Shown here: one piece after another, positions 23,369 to 34,551 of the stretch
Position numbering within the stretch: the first letter of the stretch is position 1
How the letters are laid out: every line of letters starts with the position of its first letter
Source of the DNA: Lepiota brunneoincarnata
Lineage: Eukaryota; Basidiomycota; Agaricomycetes; Agaricales; Agaricaceae
NCBI GenBank assembly: GCA_023014365.1
Contig: JAEBUN010000037.1
Coordinates: 1 to 64,000, forward strand
DNA length: 64,000 nt
Direction: 5' to 3'
Program-made: the position numbers and the translations under genes
The notes under the pieces: generated by a model
What the model was told of the DNA's origin: nothing
Databases searched by the model: none
Seen by the model: only the letters and a program-made list of their open reading frames with translations

Positions 23369-25381
23369 ATGGCTTCTTCTATCCCCCATCTCCAGGTCGA
23401 GCTTGACGATCTCATCAGCAATGCCAAAGGTCATCTTCAGCGCCTGCAAAATGGCCAAGTTGCTTGTCCCCTCATCGAGAAGGCTCTCCTTGCATTCGAT
23501 GCCCCTGGGGTATGTCTACTCTTTCCATGCTTCTCTCACCATTTCTGGATCATTTCTAGTCTGCTTATATTGAAGCATTATCGGAGGATAATGAGGCTAT
23601 CAAGCTTCATGTCAACCAGGACTATGTCTTCCATATCTGCAAGCTCTATGAAATTTACCAAAACAACTACCATTCGTCTTATGAGATGCCTGCAATCTAT
23701 AAGGTGCTCTCTGAATGCTGTAGCCACATTAATTGCATTTGTTCTGAAGAATCCCACAAATCCAGGACCAAAGAGGCTCAGAACCCATCGTCCACAACTG
23801 GCTTTACTTCCTCCAATGTTACCAAAGGCTCTGCTATCCCCAAACATGTAAGCTTAGTGTTCTTTTGGCTCCAATCATCTTCTCATGTATAAGCTTAGCC
23901 TTGCAAAGGTCGCAAGGCCCCTGTCTCTGCTGCTGTTGTGGTAGACACCGATACCAAGCTTGCTGAGAGTATGACCAGTGCTTCCAACTCCCGAGCAACC
24001 AGTGCTGACACGGTAATCTAGCTGCTTCTCAACCTATTACATTGGCTGAGATAATCACTCACCTTCAGGACATGATGGTTGATGAGGAGGTCTCTCAAGC
24101 TATTGTCGAAGAGGTTTGTGTAATCTTGCCTTATCACAAGCATTGTTTGTCTACCTCTGACATGGTGCACCAGCTCTACTCCCCCTAACCACTGATTCTG
24201 ACTTCATCCTTCGCTAGGAGGCCATTAAAAAGTCCTCCTCATCTAAAGGCACCGTCTGTCATATCCATGCCAACTCAGAGTCTAATCACTTAAACTTGGG
24301 CTTCTCGATTCCACATGTGCTCCACACAACAACCCTCTGCCCTCCAACTCGGCCCCAACTTGCTCCGACCGCAACCCACTGCCCCGATCATGCAACCACC
24401 TCCACATGTGCCATGGTCACCTGACCCTCGGTGTCTCTAGTTCCAGTCTCCATTTCCTGTCCGTAGTCAAGATACATTATCAGTCTCCATACCTGTACCA
24501 GTTTCCATTCCATTTGTAACCTGTTTGTAATCCATTTGTAACTATATTGGCCTCTGCTTCGCTCCGCACATAATCAGTACGAGTCATAGTTCATAAGGCC
24601 AGTAGTATATATACTGTAGGTACTTGGCTTGTACTCCTCAGTCTGATAATCAAATCGAGCAGCGGACCAGCTCCCTGTTCTCTATCCTCTCCTCTCTTCT
24701 GCCTCGCTCCGCTTCAGCCCCGACTTCCTGAAATACGGACTAGGACAGTAGGAGGGCACAGCACATACGCTGAGGCCACAAGCCCAGCCCCCTGCCCGAC
24801 GTACTCTGCCTCGGTCCCGAAGTCTACATACTGACTTTGCCCTGTCCCCCAGTTACCTTATATCAAGGATACCACCCTGACCCTCCACTTCGGTCCTGAC
24901 CCGCACTGGCTCTAACACCGTCTGTCTTCTTCCCTATTGTCAAGTTCCCAATATGAACACTAAACACTGCTGTTATGCCCAGGCTGAACAGGTTCTAGCC
25001 AAAGCCAACACCAATACTGCCAAGCATGCCCGTACCAAGTTTACTTCCGATGAGCACACCTTTGCAGGCTTATCTGGTGGGCAATTTCTCACTTCTATTC
25101 ACTAAGCTTAACAGTTCTGACACTTCTCCCAGGTGGCTCATTTGCTCCAGGAACTCCAAAACCTCCTGTCTCACTCTTGCGACAAGTATGAGTCCGAATC
25201 TCGTGGTGATGACGCTCAGTCAGTCAAATGCGACCTCAATTCGCTCAGCTGGGACTTCATCGATGCTATTCCCTTGCTTGAAGCCAACTTAAAGAGGTTC
25301 CAACTCCTCATTCAAGAGTGCATCCATCTCAAAAGCCTTTTGCGCAACCTCTCCGACTTGGACAAGTCCTCCCCCACTTAA
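23369..25381 (+). pseudogene. T accessory gene 2, copy C, split by an S solo LTR in exon 5
   Basis: Exons: 23369-23509, 23560-23847, 23899-24012, 24069-24164, 24218-24256 joined after the LTR to 24923-25076, then the last exon to 25381. Exons 1-4 have exactly the lengths of copy A and all checked donors are GT. The only clear lesion is the inserted S LTR with its CCGTC duplication. Despite many CpG-type substitutions the frame holds no nonsense codon, unlike gene 1 and pol of the same copy. The last intron acceptor differs slightly from copy A. Confidence 0.75.
24257..24917 (+). repeat. Family S solo LTR (661 bp) in accessory gene 2
   Basis: It starts TGTCATATCC and ends GGCTCTAACA. The flanks CCGTC at 24252-24256 and 24918-24922 are a perfect TSD. 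It is in the sense orientation of accessory gene 2 and partly CpG-decayed. Confidence 0.93.
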
Positions 25382-25457
25382 GCTTAACGCTTTTACAGTC
25401 CCCAGGATAGTTTTCCTTCGATAAGTAGATAGTTCTGTCCACAATATCAGGTTTTTT

Positions 25458-26640
25458 CTATCCCTCCAACTCTTCTGGCTCCCATCTGTCACTAGGCTCA
25501 TCCTCAGTAGTCTCCTCCAGGGTCTTCAGTCCCTCTGGTGACAGATCTAACAATTCTTGTAACTCCAGTGGCAATGGCATATGTTTTCTGGCTAAGTAGG
25601 GAATTACTCTGAACACTGCCACTTTATTCTGCCATACAGAACTGTCCCATTCTGCCAGGACATAAGATCCTCCCTTTGATCTAGATATGACCACCATGGG
25701 TCCTAGATAACTGGGTTTCATCTTCCTGTCTGCTGAGCTCTCTATAGCTGTGTTTCTCACTAATACTAAATCTCCTGGGCCAAAGTGATAATCTTTTATC
25801 TTATGTGCTGCTTGTCATTCCATCTCCCAAGCCTTGCTAAGCTTAGTGTCTGAAACATGCTGACACACCTCCTCAACATGCTGAACATGTTTTGCCAAAG
25901 TCTGAGCTCAGTATCCTATCAACTCGGCCATGGTTAAGTACTTATTCGGTAGTTGTACTAGCCAAGTGGCCTCTTTGACATCCAGAGGTAGCATTGGGTG
26001 TGCTCCAGTTACCAGAAAGTATGGGGAACACCCCATTCCTTTTCTAATGGTTATCCAATCTGCCCACATAACATGCAGTAGGTGCCAATACCACTTTTTG
26101 ACATCTCCATCTGTAGCTTTGTACAACATTTGCCGCACATCCCAGTGGGCTCTCTCAATAATCCGGAATTGTAAGGAGATATCGTTACTCCTTTTATCCC
26201 ATATTTTTCTTCCAGCCATCAAACAGCTTTCTTAAATGGAGAACCATTGTCTGTGACAATCTTCACTATACAGCCCCATCAGCAAATGATATCTTCAAAT
26301 AACCACTGCGCAATTGAACTAGCATTCTCTTTTCTCAAAGCTTTTGCCTCCATCCAGGATGACAGTCCACACCTTCCATGCACAATGTAGCTACACCCAT
26401 TAGAACTTGGTGTCATATGTAGCATGTCCACATGTAGCACTTGGAATATTGATGGTGTGGGCATTACTATTGGCAGCGTCTCAATGATTGCCTTTTGCCA
26501 TTGCTGGCATAGATGGCACAATTGCACATACCAAGCTACATCTCCTTCAACTTCCAGCCACCAGAACCTCTGCATTATAAGCTTAGTGGTTGTGTATATT
26601 CCTCTGTGCCCTAGGAAGTCATGGCTGGCTCACAACATAT
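25458..26640 (-). pseudogene. T copy C integrase
   Basis: It matches copy A integrase: the C-terminal part 25458-25760, core 25908-26222, and zinc domain with the start of the core 26279-26640. It is broken by additional stops and an indel near 26160-26220. The TGA between the zinc/first core part and VTDNG, and the one after the RNase H part, are shared with copy A. Motif copies at 25838 and 26578 match 3649 and 2899. Confidence 0.8.
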
Positions 26641-28888
26641 ATGTACATATGCTGCTCCTTATCCACTACTAGCTGATGTTGACTGCTAGGACTTATCCTA
26701 TACAGTCTCCCCTCTTCATCCAAGAAGAAATGCTCCACCATATACTTAAGCTTATGCAGATCTGGCTCATCCAAGCCTTCAGCTGCGCTACTGCCCCCTG
26801 TTTTCAGGAATTCCCTGACTTTGGGTATTCTTCCGTCTTGTATTCGCACTGTATCTGTCCTATGCAATTCATCATACACTTCCTCTATCTCAGTCAACTT
26901 TTCCTCTTTGAAATCTGGCACTAGCCTGACATCTGTCATTAAGCTTAGTACTTGTCGATGGTTTTCTGGGCACGCTGGGTCTTCTATAACCCTAAGCTTA
27001 GCCTGTTGTTCATCCAAGTACTCTTCCCAAGCTTGATCCAGCTTATACTCAAAATCATACACATCACGCACCAGACCCTGGTTGAAGCCAGAGCAACTGT
27101 CGATCTCATCACAGAAGGCTTCCAAGGGTAACGGATCTGCAGCCCCTGGATCTTCTTTGATCAACTTGAACTCCTCTCCCTCGTCCTCAGATCCGTTGTC
27201 GAAACGATGGGCTGTCTCATCACCAGGATAGTAACGTCATCTGGACAGTCCATCCGGCCCAAATGTCTTCCCTTCTTTGTGTACTAGCGTGAAGTGGAAC
27301 GATCTAATGAAGTCCACCCAACGGTTTACAGTAGCATTTGGGAGTTTTCCTGGGTTGTTTAACATCCCAAAGAGAAACTTTGTGTCTGTTTCCACTACTA
27401 GATTTCTCGATCCCCACAATAAATATTTCTCCTGTTCCAGCACCATTCTTAAGCTGCATAGCTCTTGCTTGGGCTGAGAATACCTCTGCTGTCTCTTGTC
27501 CAATAATATTGACCCAAACTTTGCATAATGTATAAGCTTAGCATCTTCTACATCTCTCTGATATATATAGTATCCCACCGCCCTCCATGAGGTATCCACA
27601 GCTACTACTATGGGTTGTTTACTCGGAAATTTGGGGTTCCTGGTCAGGAAACAGCGCTGAATTGCATCTTTCAGCTCCTGCTGCACTTTCCGTTCATTTT
27701 CTCCCCATTCAAACTCTTGTCCCTTCTTAAGCTTTTTGTATAGAGGTGCAGCAATGGCTATGAACTTCGGGATATGATTCCTGCAGCACATAGCTGTTCC
27801 TAGAAAACCCCTTAGCTCTGAGACATTCTTGCAATCCCCCCATCTTAAAATTTTTCCGATGGTGTCTGTGGCAGGCAACCATCCTTTATAGGAGCATTCA
27901 AAACCCACTACGGTGATTTCATCAGCGCAGATAGTTGTCTTGGGCCCAGAGAAGGTTCCCCCTATGTATTTCATCCTCTGTAGAATCCTATTGACCATCT
28001 GCATGTGTTCCCATACAAATCTTCAGATCCCTGGGTTCTTTTTCAACATCTCTTCAGTGCCATCTGGCAACTTGTATCTGGTTTTCAGGCCTCTAATAGG
28101 TACATCATCTATGTACGGCATCGTGTATTCTGGTATCTCACTGGCTAGGATTGCTGTTACATCCTCATGAAATATAGGCACTGAATTGGTCCATCCCATA
28201 GGTAGTGTCACTAAGCGCAGTGCTCCAACAGGTGTCTGGAACGTTGTTAAGTCCTGAGATGACTCAGCTAACAATTGCTCGTCATATCCAACATACAGAT
28301 CCAGGATGCCTCCACAAGCCCTTCCTGCAAAGTGCATCACCAAATCTTCCATTGCTGGCAGCAGCCCTGAATGTGCTATTGTTACTCTGTTCAGCAGTTC
28401 CAAGCTGTGTACCAGTCTCAAACTTTTTCCATCTTTCTTTACCACACAGAACCATCTGGATCTATAGGATGAGTTTGATGGCTCATATACACAGCAGCAC
28501 TAATCTTTCTTTTTGTAATGGCACAGACTTCATCATAGATTGCTGGTGGAATTGGAATGGGCTTTTCAACTAACGGAGTATGTTCTACCATTGGTATCTT
28601 GATCAGCAGGAAGAAATCTTCCCTAAAACATCCCTTTTCCTCATCTGTCCAGGTGAATGCCTTCTCTTGAAGCATCATGATGTGGTGTATCAGCTTTCTT
28701 TCCTCTGGCCACAAGAAATCCCCTGCATGGGCTTCGTCCAGCTTAAGCTTATGCTCCTCAGTATATCTGCCTGTCAGGACAAACTCTGGAGGATGCATGC
28801 TAAGCTCAGGCATTTCTGCCAGTGGGTCCCCTTTTATTTCTTGTTTTATCCTGAATCTCTCTGGTAAATCACCCAACACTGGCCTCAC
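26641..28888 (-). pseudogene. T copy C RT-RNase H
   Basis: Segments 26619-27164, 27237-28004, 28023-28445 and 28439-28888 together cover the same domains as 601-2854 in copy A, including PYIDD (near 28105) and the RNase H stretch VVAVDTSWRAVGYY. Stops at 27238 and near 28020 and a frame change near 28440 break it. Where copy A has a frameshift at about 830, this copy keeps the undamaged reading (KAFTWTDEEKG). Confidence 0.8.
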
Positions 28889-29640
28889 TTTTAATGCTAC
28901 TGGTTTATATTTCTTCCCAGCCAGGCATTATACCATATCTTCTTCATCTTCTTCTGTTTTGAAGACAGTTATTCCCTGGTCCTCTGTGCCCTGTGCATTG
29001 GCTATGCATCCTAGGCACAATAACACCATCGCTTTATCTTCTTGTGGACAGTCCTCATCGCATATGACTCAGTCAATGAACATTAGCTGTAGCTCGGCCT
29101 CTGAGAAGCTTCCTTTCGCTAAGCTTAGTGTTTGTGTGACGACAGGGCCCTTCTCATCATCATAGTCTATTATACAAGCCACCTCTCCTTGTCCCTTAGT
29201 CAACTCATCGAGGTTTCTTGAAAATTTTGACTGTTTTCTCTAAGCTTAAGAGGATTACACTCTCCTCGAGCATAAGTTGGCAACACAGCCCTTTCTCTGG
29301 TATTTGGGTCCATAATAACCAAGGTTTGCTTGCCACTGGCACTATTCCTGACTTTGCTAGCAGTCATTACATCAAACGGTCATCCCAGCAGTACTCGATA
29401 TGCAGGGTTGCAAACTATGTGAACTTGCAAATAGATTGTGACTCCCCCGCAGGTAAAGCTTACATTCTTTGCCAACCCACAAGTCTTTTCAACCTGCCCA
29501 TTCGCACTCTGCAAATTAATTGTAGTGTCTGGGTTCCAAGAAACTTGACATGCAATCACCGCTTCCTGACTCATAGATATGATCTGTGACCCACTATCTA
29601 GCAAGGCCTCTTCCTACTGAATCCCATTTATCAGAGTCAG
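28889..29640 (-). pseudogene. T copy C protease and linker
   Basis: The retropepsin-like active site LDSGSQIISMSQ lies at about 29570-29604 and the frame is open down to 29380 (GGVTIYLQVHIVCNPAYRVLLG). Beyond it the linker towards RT is broken by stops. Motif copies at 29120 and 29241 are at the positions seen in A and B. Confidence 0.75.
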
Positions 29641-30762
29641 AACTACTCTCAACGGTTTGCATTCTTTAGCAATAAACACTTGCCGTCCCCTGTCTCTTCT
29701 GGGAAGTGACTCCAAGTACTGCATGATTGGATCCTGAGCTACCCAGGCTTGTATTGCCAAGCCTTCTCAGAGCACTGTATCATACTTCCAAGAGCCATCT
29801 GCCAACTCCATTATCATGACCTGTACTGGCCCACTATTAATTTCCATATCTTCTGTATCATCTTCCAAGGGCCCAACTCCTGCTATTAAGCTTTGGTTTG
29901 TGGGTACCCATTTTCTCATAATTCGCTCTCTATAAGCATTCCTGTATATTGGTAACAATGCCAGCGTGGATGGCAGCCGTTTCCAACATCTCCATGCGCT
30001 GCTTCAGACGGCGGATTTCTTCTTCCACTGGTGACCTTTGGTTTTCTGACCTTGGGAACGCTTTCTGTGCAAACACTGCTGCCACTGGCACTTGCAGTAA
30101 CTCAGGCTCAACCTCTGGCAGTTCTGGTACCTGAACAAAGAGTTGTTCCTTTGTCACATAGTACTTTGCTACTTTCTCTTTAATAGGCCCTTCTCCTCGA
30201 GGGATACTCAAGCCATCTCCCATATATATTTTGTTCCCTTCGACTCTAATTCGGCTGGCTTGTTTATCCACCTCCATGTCCAGGCAGAATAACCAACTAT
30301 GCCCCAATAACCAACAGTAGAAACACTTGTGATTGGAAAGCGACCCTGCTGGCCCACTTCCAGTATTCCTCTGAGCGTGATTATAGCCAGCATGATTATG
30401 TCTGTCCTTTGCCAAACTCTCTAAGTATGATTTTAAAGTATGCCCCTGGATATTCATGAGGTCCTTAAGCTCAGCGAGACCACCTGCCATCTGTGAGACT
30501 TCATCCTGAAACTTCTGCTTTAAGCTTTGCAGCTCTCGCTTTACTACAGGGTCATAAGTCCCTGTTCCAGACGTTGCAGGTGGATGGCTCATCAATGCCA
30601 AGTTCACCGGCCTTGAATCCTGATGAAGGGATCACATAAGTGTTTTGCCAATCAAAATTTCAATGGTTTTATCCACAATGATCCTCCAATCATAGGGGTC
30701 CTCTTCACGTAAATCCTTCGCAGTTAGTGCCGACCCATTGCTTGCGGTTCTACATGCCCCAG
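29641..30762 (-). pseudogene. T copy C gag, C-terminal part
   Basis: The main open stretch is 29930-30607, with the zinc knuckle CFYCWLLGHSWLFC near 30290-30333. It continues from the gag N-terminal part at 40317-41247; the two were separated by the T solo LTR insertion at 30763-40312. Further stops lie near 30610 and 29960. Confidence 0.8.
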
Positions 30763-31801
30763 TGATACGCCAATTTCACGCCTATACATGAATTCCATAC
30801 TCCGGAACAATTCTCTACATAGAATCATTGGCTATATCATTAAAGAACTCTATAGAGGATTGGTACTATATCCCGTAGTAGCCAGTTCGACCGAACTGAG
30901 GATATTCGAGCCTCGGAAGTGTTCAAACCAGCTCATTATCACTAAGCTTAGTGAACCAAGCTATCAGAACGCTCTCCGGAGGGATTCAGGGCTCTACATA
31001 GCCTATCGAGTATACCCCGGTCGCATCCAGGGACCTTACGAGCAGTTTTCTGATGAACCCGAATGCGTTTGAACATAAAAGAATGTACCTAGCGGCTGTC
31101 GCAGGCATATTACGTCTATAGCAAGTTCAATAATGATGACCGGACCACGGAACGGAATGTCCAATGTTCGGGAGGCAATACCCGATGCCCAAAACCCTAG
31201 AAATATCAAAGACTCCTAATTAACAAGTGCTTTGTGGGTCCCAGCACTTCGGCATACTGCTTAACTGAGATTAATTACAACGGATCAAGGGATTGTCCAT
31301 CCGCCATACATTCCGATCATAATTGATCCGGAAACTTAACGCGCTCACGTGGACGCAGAATAATGCAGACGAGCACGGAACACGTCTGGCTGGATTGCCA
31401 TTCGTTAATCAGAGAAAAACCCATAACCCAGGGTGAGGTAGAAATGCTGCCGAACCTTCCAAAATGTTCCACAGTGCCTGTAACAATTAAGCTTATTGTT
31501 TTCTATTTCATATTTACTATCTCTCGTATGTATCTAAACAATATAAATACGGTCGCACTTGTTTGTGAAGAAGCAAGAGGTCTCACCCCCGCTTCCACAC
31601 GCAAGTCTGCAAGCTGTGATCAAGAACGGTTTCAGAGGGCTATTTAGTGTGCATCGTTAAGTGTGATTTCTTCGGTCGTTGACCAACCCAGAGACAGAGA
31701 CAGAGACCAGAGTTTAGAGTTTAGAGTTCCAGAGTGCTAGAGACAGAGACAGAGACAGAGACCAGAGTTCAGAGACCAGAGACCAGAGACCAGAGACCCA
31801 G

Positions 31802-32499
31802 TGTTATGAACAGTCCAGACCGGGAGGAACAAGAACTATTGTTCGACTTTACAAGATGGGTACAGGAGACTACAGACCAATTACGGGCACAAGAATACGA
31901 AGACGAGGAAGGGGAATATTACACTGCCATGCAGGACCTGGCGAGAGAAGCAGGAATGGAGATAACCTTGGAGGATATATTGGAATACCCCGAGGACGAG
32001 GAAGATAACCATGGATCAACCGACCCAACCTCCGATACGGATGGAAGCACCGAGAGAATGGAGAGCGAGAATGGAGAGGACTCCATGGAGATACAATCGG
32101 GAGAAGAAGATTATGAGTCAGAGGAAAGCGATGGAACATCGCACAGCAGTAGCGAGAGTACTGACTCATTGTAATATAAATACCACTAGGATGCCATCAG
32201 CCAGGATGTGCATCATGGTCAGGACTGTGCACGACCAGTAGAACAGCCAAGTAACCTATAACGAGTATATAGCACCTCATAGGTATATAAGGCCTGTACA
32301 AGTAGAGATTAAAGCCCTAAGCTTTAATCTTGTTAACAGTGGTCGTTTACCTCTCTGCCTTAACTTGGCGTCTTCCCTCGTTATCTCATTGAGCGCAATC
32401 CACTAAGCTCTATAAGGCCAACCGTCTCGGACACCTTGTAGAGTGATTGAAGGCCGTCTCCAGTTATCCTCGGATACAGAAGGAGCACGGATCATAACA
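31802..32499 (+). repeat. Family K 5' LTR (698 bp)
   Basis: TG...CA ends. U3 carries a 124-codon ORF (ATG at 31806, stop 32172-32174) that in the 3' LTR forms the end of the long post-pol ORF. TATATAA lies at 32284-32290. The predicted transcript start is about 30-35 nt downstream, at the sequence complementary to the primer site (32319-32330). Confidence 0.95.
32284..32330 (+). promoter_or_regulatory. K promoter core: TATA box and predicted start with hairpin
   Basis: TATATAA (32284-32290) is followed 35 nt later by AAGCTTTAATCT. The latter also pairs with AGATTAAAGC at 32306-32315 to form a 10-bp stem with a 5-nt loop (32306-32330). The start position is inferred from TATA spacing and primer-site complementarity. 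Confidence 0.6.
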
Positions 32500-32501
32500 T
32501 T

Positions 32502-32513
32502 AGATTAAAGCTT
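32502..32513 (+). other. K primer-binding site, self-priming type
   Basis: AGATTAAAGCTT begins 2 nt after the 5' LTR and is the exact 12-nt reverse complement of 32319-32330, the predicted 5' end of the transcript. It does not begin with TGG, so it is not a standard tRNA 3'-end site. Tf1 of fission yeast and the Tf1/sushi chromoviruses prime this way. Confidence 0.7.
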
Positions 32514-32716
32514 CCTTTGGACAACCTCCATCGTACACCCCGTGGTATCGGTATGCCTTGTCGCTACCCTTCCACACCGGCAGACGATACGCTTTATCGC
32601 TATCCGAGTGCCAACCGTATCTGACGACACGCCTTGTCGCTGTCCGGTGATACACCCCCGTAGAGCAGGCCACCATACCCTCTGCACCCTTGGTCAGACG
32701 CACCGAAAGCGTTGAT

Positions 32717-32830
32717 AGGTCATCCACACCTTTAAGTGTTGATTGGGATAACGCACCTGTAAGCGTTGTATACAGGTCATCCGCACCTTCAAGCGTCGAT
32801 TGGGATAATGCACCCGCAAGCGTTGTTTAT
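32717..32830 (+). repeat. Two tandem 57-bp units in the K leader
   Basis: Units begin at 32717 and 32774 (aggtcatcc...gattgggataa...). The length of 57 nt is 19 codons, so the repeat preserves the frame of the long open stretch starting near 32690. Upstream, three diverged units with gccttgtcgct-type cores lie at about 32550-32660. Confidence 0.8.
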
Positions 32831-33426
32831 TCACCCTCACCTTCACCTTCGACTTCTTCCCTCCTCACCCTGTCTACAAACCGAAACAACCCCCTTGCCA
32901 CCGACTACGAAGAATCCAACAGTTCTGACTGGTCGACAACCGACTCCGAACCCGACTTCACACCCCCTCCACCACGGACCTTAAAAAGAAAACAAAACCT
33001 ATACCCCTCACTCGTTCACCCTCTGGTTCCGCACCGTACCCTACACAACCTACCGAGAGAGTTCAACGTCGAACAGAAGACCCAGGATACCCAGCACCCC
33101 CAGCATCAGTTCTTCAATCCCTACCTAAACAACCACCACCTGAAAGAACTGCCACCTCTACCCGCTCAAAGCTCGGGGAGCCGATTCATAGAACATCTAC
33201 CCCATCCTCCGGTCCTCAACCCTCAACAAGTACAAGAACTAGCGACAACACTTCGCAACAGAAACCCCCAAGAACATTCTCACCCCTCGCATCACCACTT
33301 GGATCACCGGTACACTCACCGCCTCGATCCAGTTCCCCTGTACAATCCGAACCATCCGAAGTTAGCCCCACTACCGGGTCTATTCACACTTCCAACGAGG
33401 AATCCACAACCTCTGACATTAACAAT

Positions 33427-34551
33427 ATGGCCTCCTCCGCAAAAATCAATACACCCCCAACCTTTAATGGAGAGACCGACTACTTCCGCCTCTGGAAGGA
33501 TGCAGTACAACTATACATCGATGCAAAGCCAGGAGCCTTTTCCGATGACAAGACCAAGATACAATTCGCCCTTTCATACATGTCCACCGGCCCTGCCGCA
33601 ACATGGAGAGGAGCATTCTTGGAATCAAACAAAGAACTCGATGGAAGCCAGACCCTTCCGACATGGAAGAAATTTCTCGAAGGACTCGATACATCCTTCG
33701 CCCCAAATAATGTCCCCGCCGATGCAATGGACAGAATCCGCCACCTCAAACAGAATGGACGATATATCGATGATTACATATCCCAGTTCCAGATACTTGC
33801 CTATCAGGCCGACCTTGGAGATGGAGTGGCGGCGGTCAACTATTTCAAGAACGGGCTGGATCGCCCCGTCGCAATCAAGACAATTAGCCTCAATCCAGGA
33901 AACAAACTCAGCGACTGGTTTAAACAAGCTCGAACAGCATATCAAATACTACAAACTCAACGCGACTATATGCAAACTCGAGGAACTCCCTTGTTTCCAA
34001 CAACTTCGCGCACTCGCCCATTTAAAGGGAAAAGAAATGCTTTTACACGCCGTGTCCCACTGCCCTATCAAGCAACAGACCCTAACGCAATGGATATTGA
34101 CCAACTCGCCGAAGCAGTCTACAACCTCGACTTTGAGGACGAGCCAGATCTACTCGCCGAGGAAGCTGATGAAGACGAGGAGACCGAAGAAGACAGACTC
34201 CACCAGTTGGTACAAGAACGCACCCGCGAAGCCCTCAATGCAATCCTCACGGACGCCCAAAGAAAGGATCTCAAAGAAAAGAGATGCTTCAACTGCCGCA
34301 AGACTGGACACTTCGCCTGCGAATGCCCCACCAAGAAGACAATATATCGCCGATCCGAATTACCCCGCAATTTGGATGCCAGAAACCGGTCAAATGCGAT
34401 ATCCAGAAGAAGACAAGCAAGCTACAGGAAAAAGAACTCGCTATACAACATACTAGAAGATGCAACCGACGAAGAAGTTGAGGACATCTACGAACATTTT
34501 GCAAATGAATCCAACCACCCAGATGCCCCTCTGGTTAAGGATTTTGCCTAA
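33427..34551 (+). CDS. K gag (374 aa)
   Basis: ATG at 33427. Residues 10-150 resemble the retrotransposon gag capsid domain (PPTFNGETDYFRLWKDA, later MDRIRHLKQNGRYIDDYISQ). An acidic stretch near residues 230-260 precedes a CCHC zinc knuckle, CFNCRKTGHFACEC (C-x2-C-x4-H-x4-C, codons 34285-34326). It ends at TAA 34549-34551. The same frame is open upstream back to about 32930 but lacks an ATG, giving a Ser/Thr/Pro-rich leader. Pol is in the -1 frame and its open frame begins at 34539, overlapping the gag end by 13 nt at a TTTT run. Expected role: assembly of the virus-like particle and RNA packaging. Confidence 0.93.
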   Translation: MASSAKINTPPTFNGETDYFRLWKDAVQLYIDAKPGAFSDDKTKIQFALSYMSTGPAATWRGAFLESNKELDGSQTLPTWKKFLEGLDTSFAPNNVPADAMDRIRHLKQNGRYIDDYISQFQILAYQADLGDGVAAVNYFKNGLDRPVAIKTISLNPGNKLSDWFKQARTAYQILQTQRDYMQTRGTPLFPTTSRTRPFKGKRNAFTRRVPLPYQATDPNAMDIDQLAEAVYNLDFEDEPDLLAEEADEDEETEEDRLHQLVQERTREALNAILTDAQRKDLKEKRCFNCRKTGHFACECPTKKTIYRRSELPRNLDARNRSNAISRRRQASYRKKNSLYNILEDATDEEVEDIYEHFANESNHPDAPLVKDFA

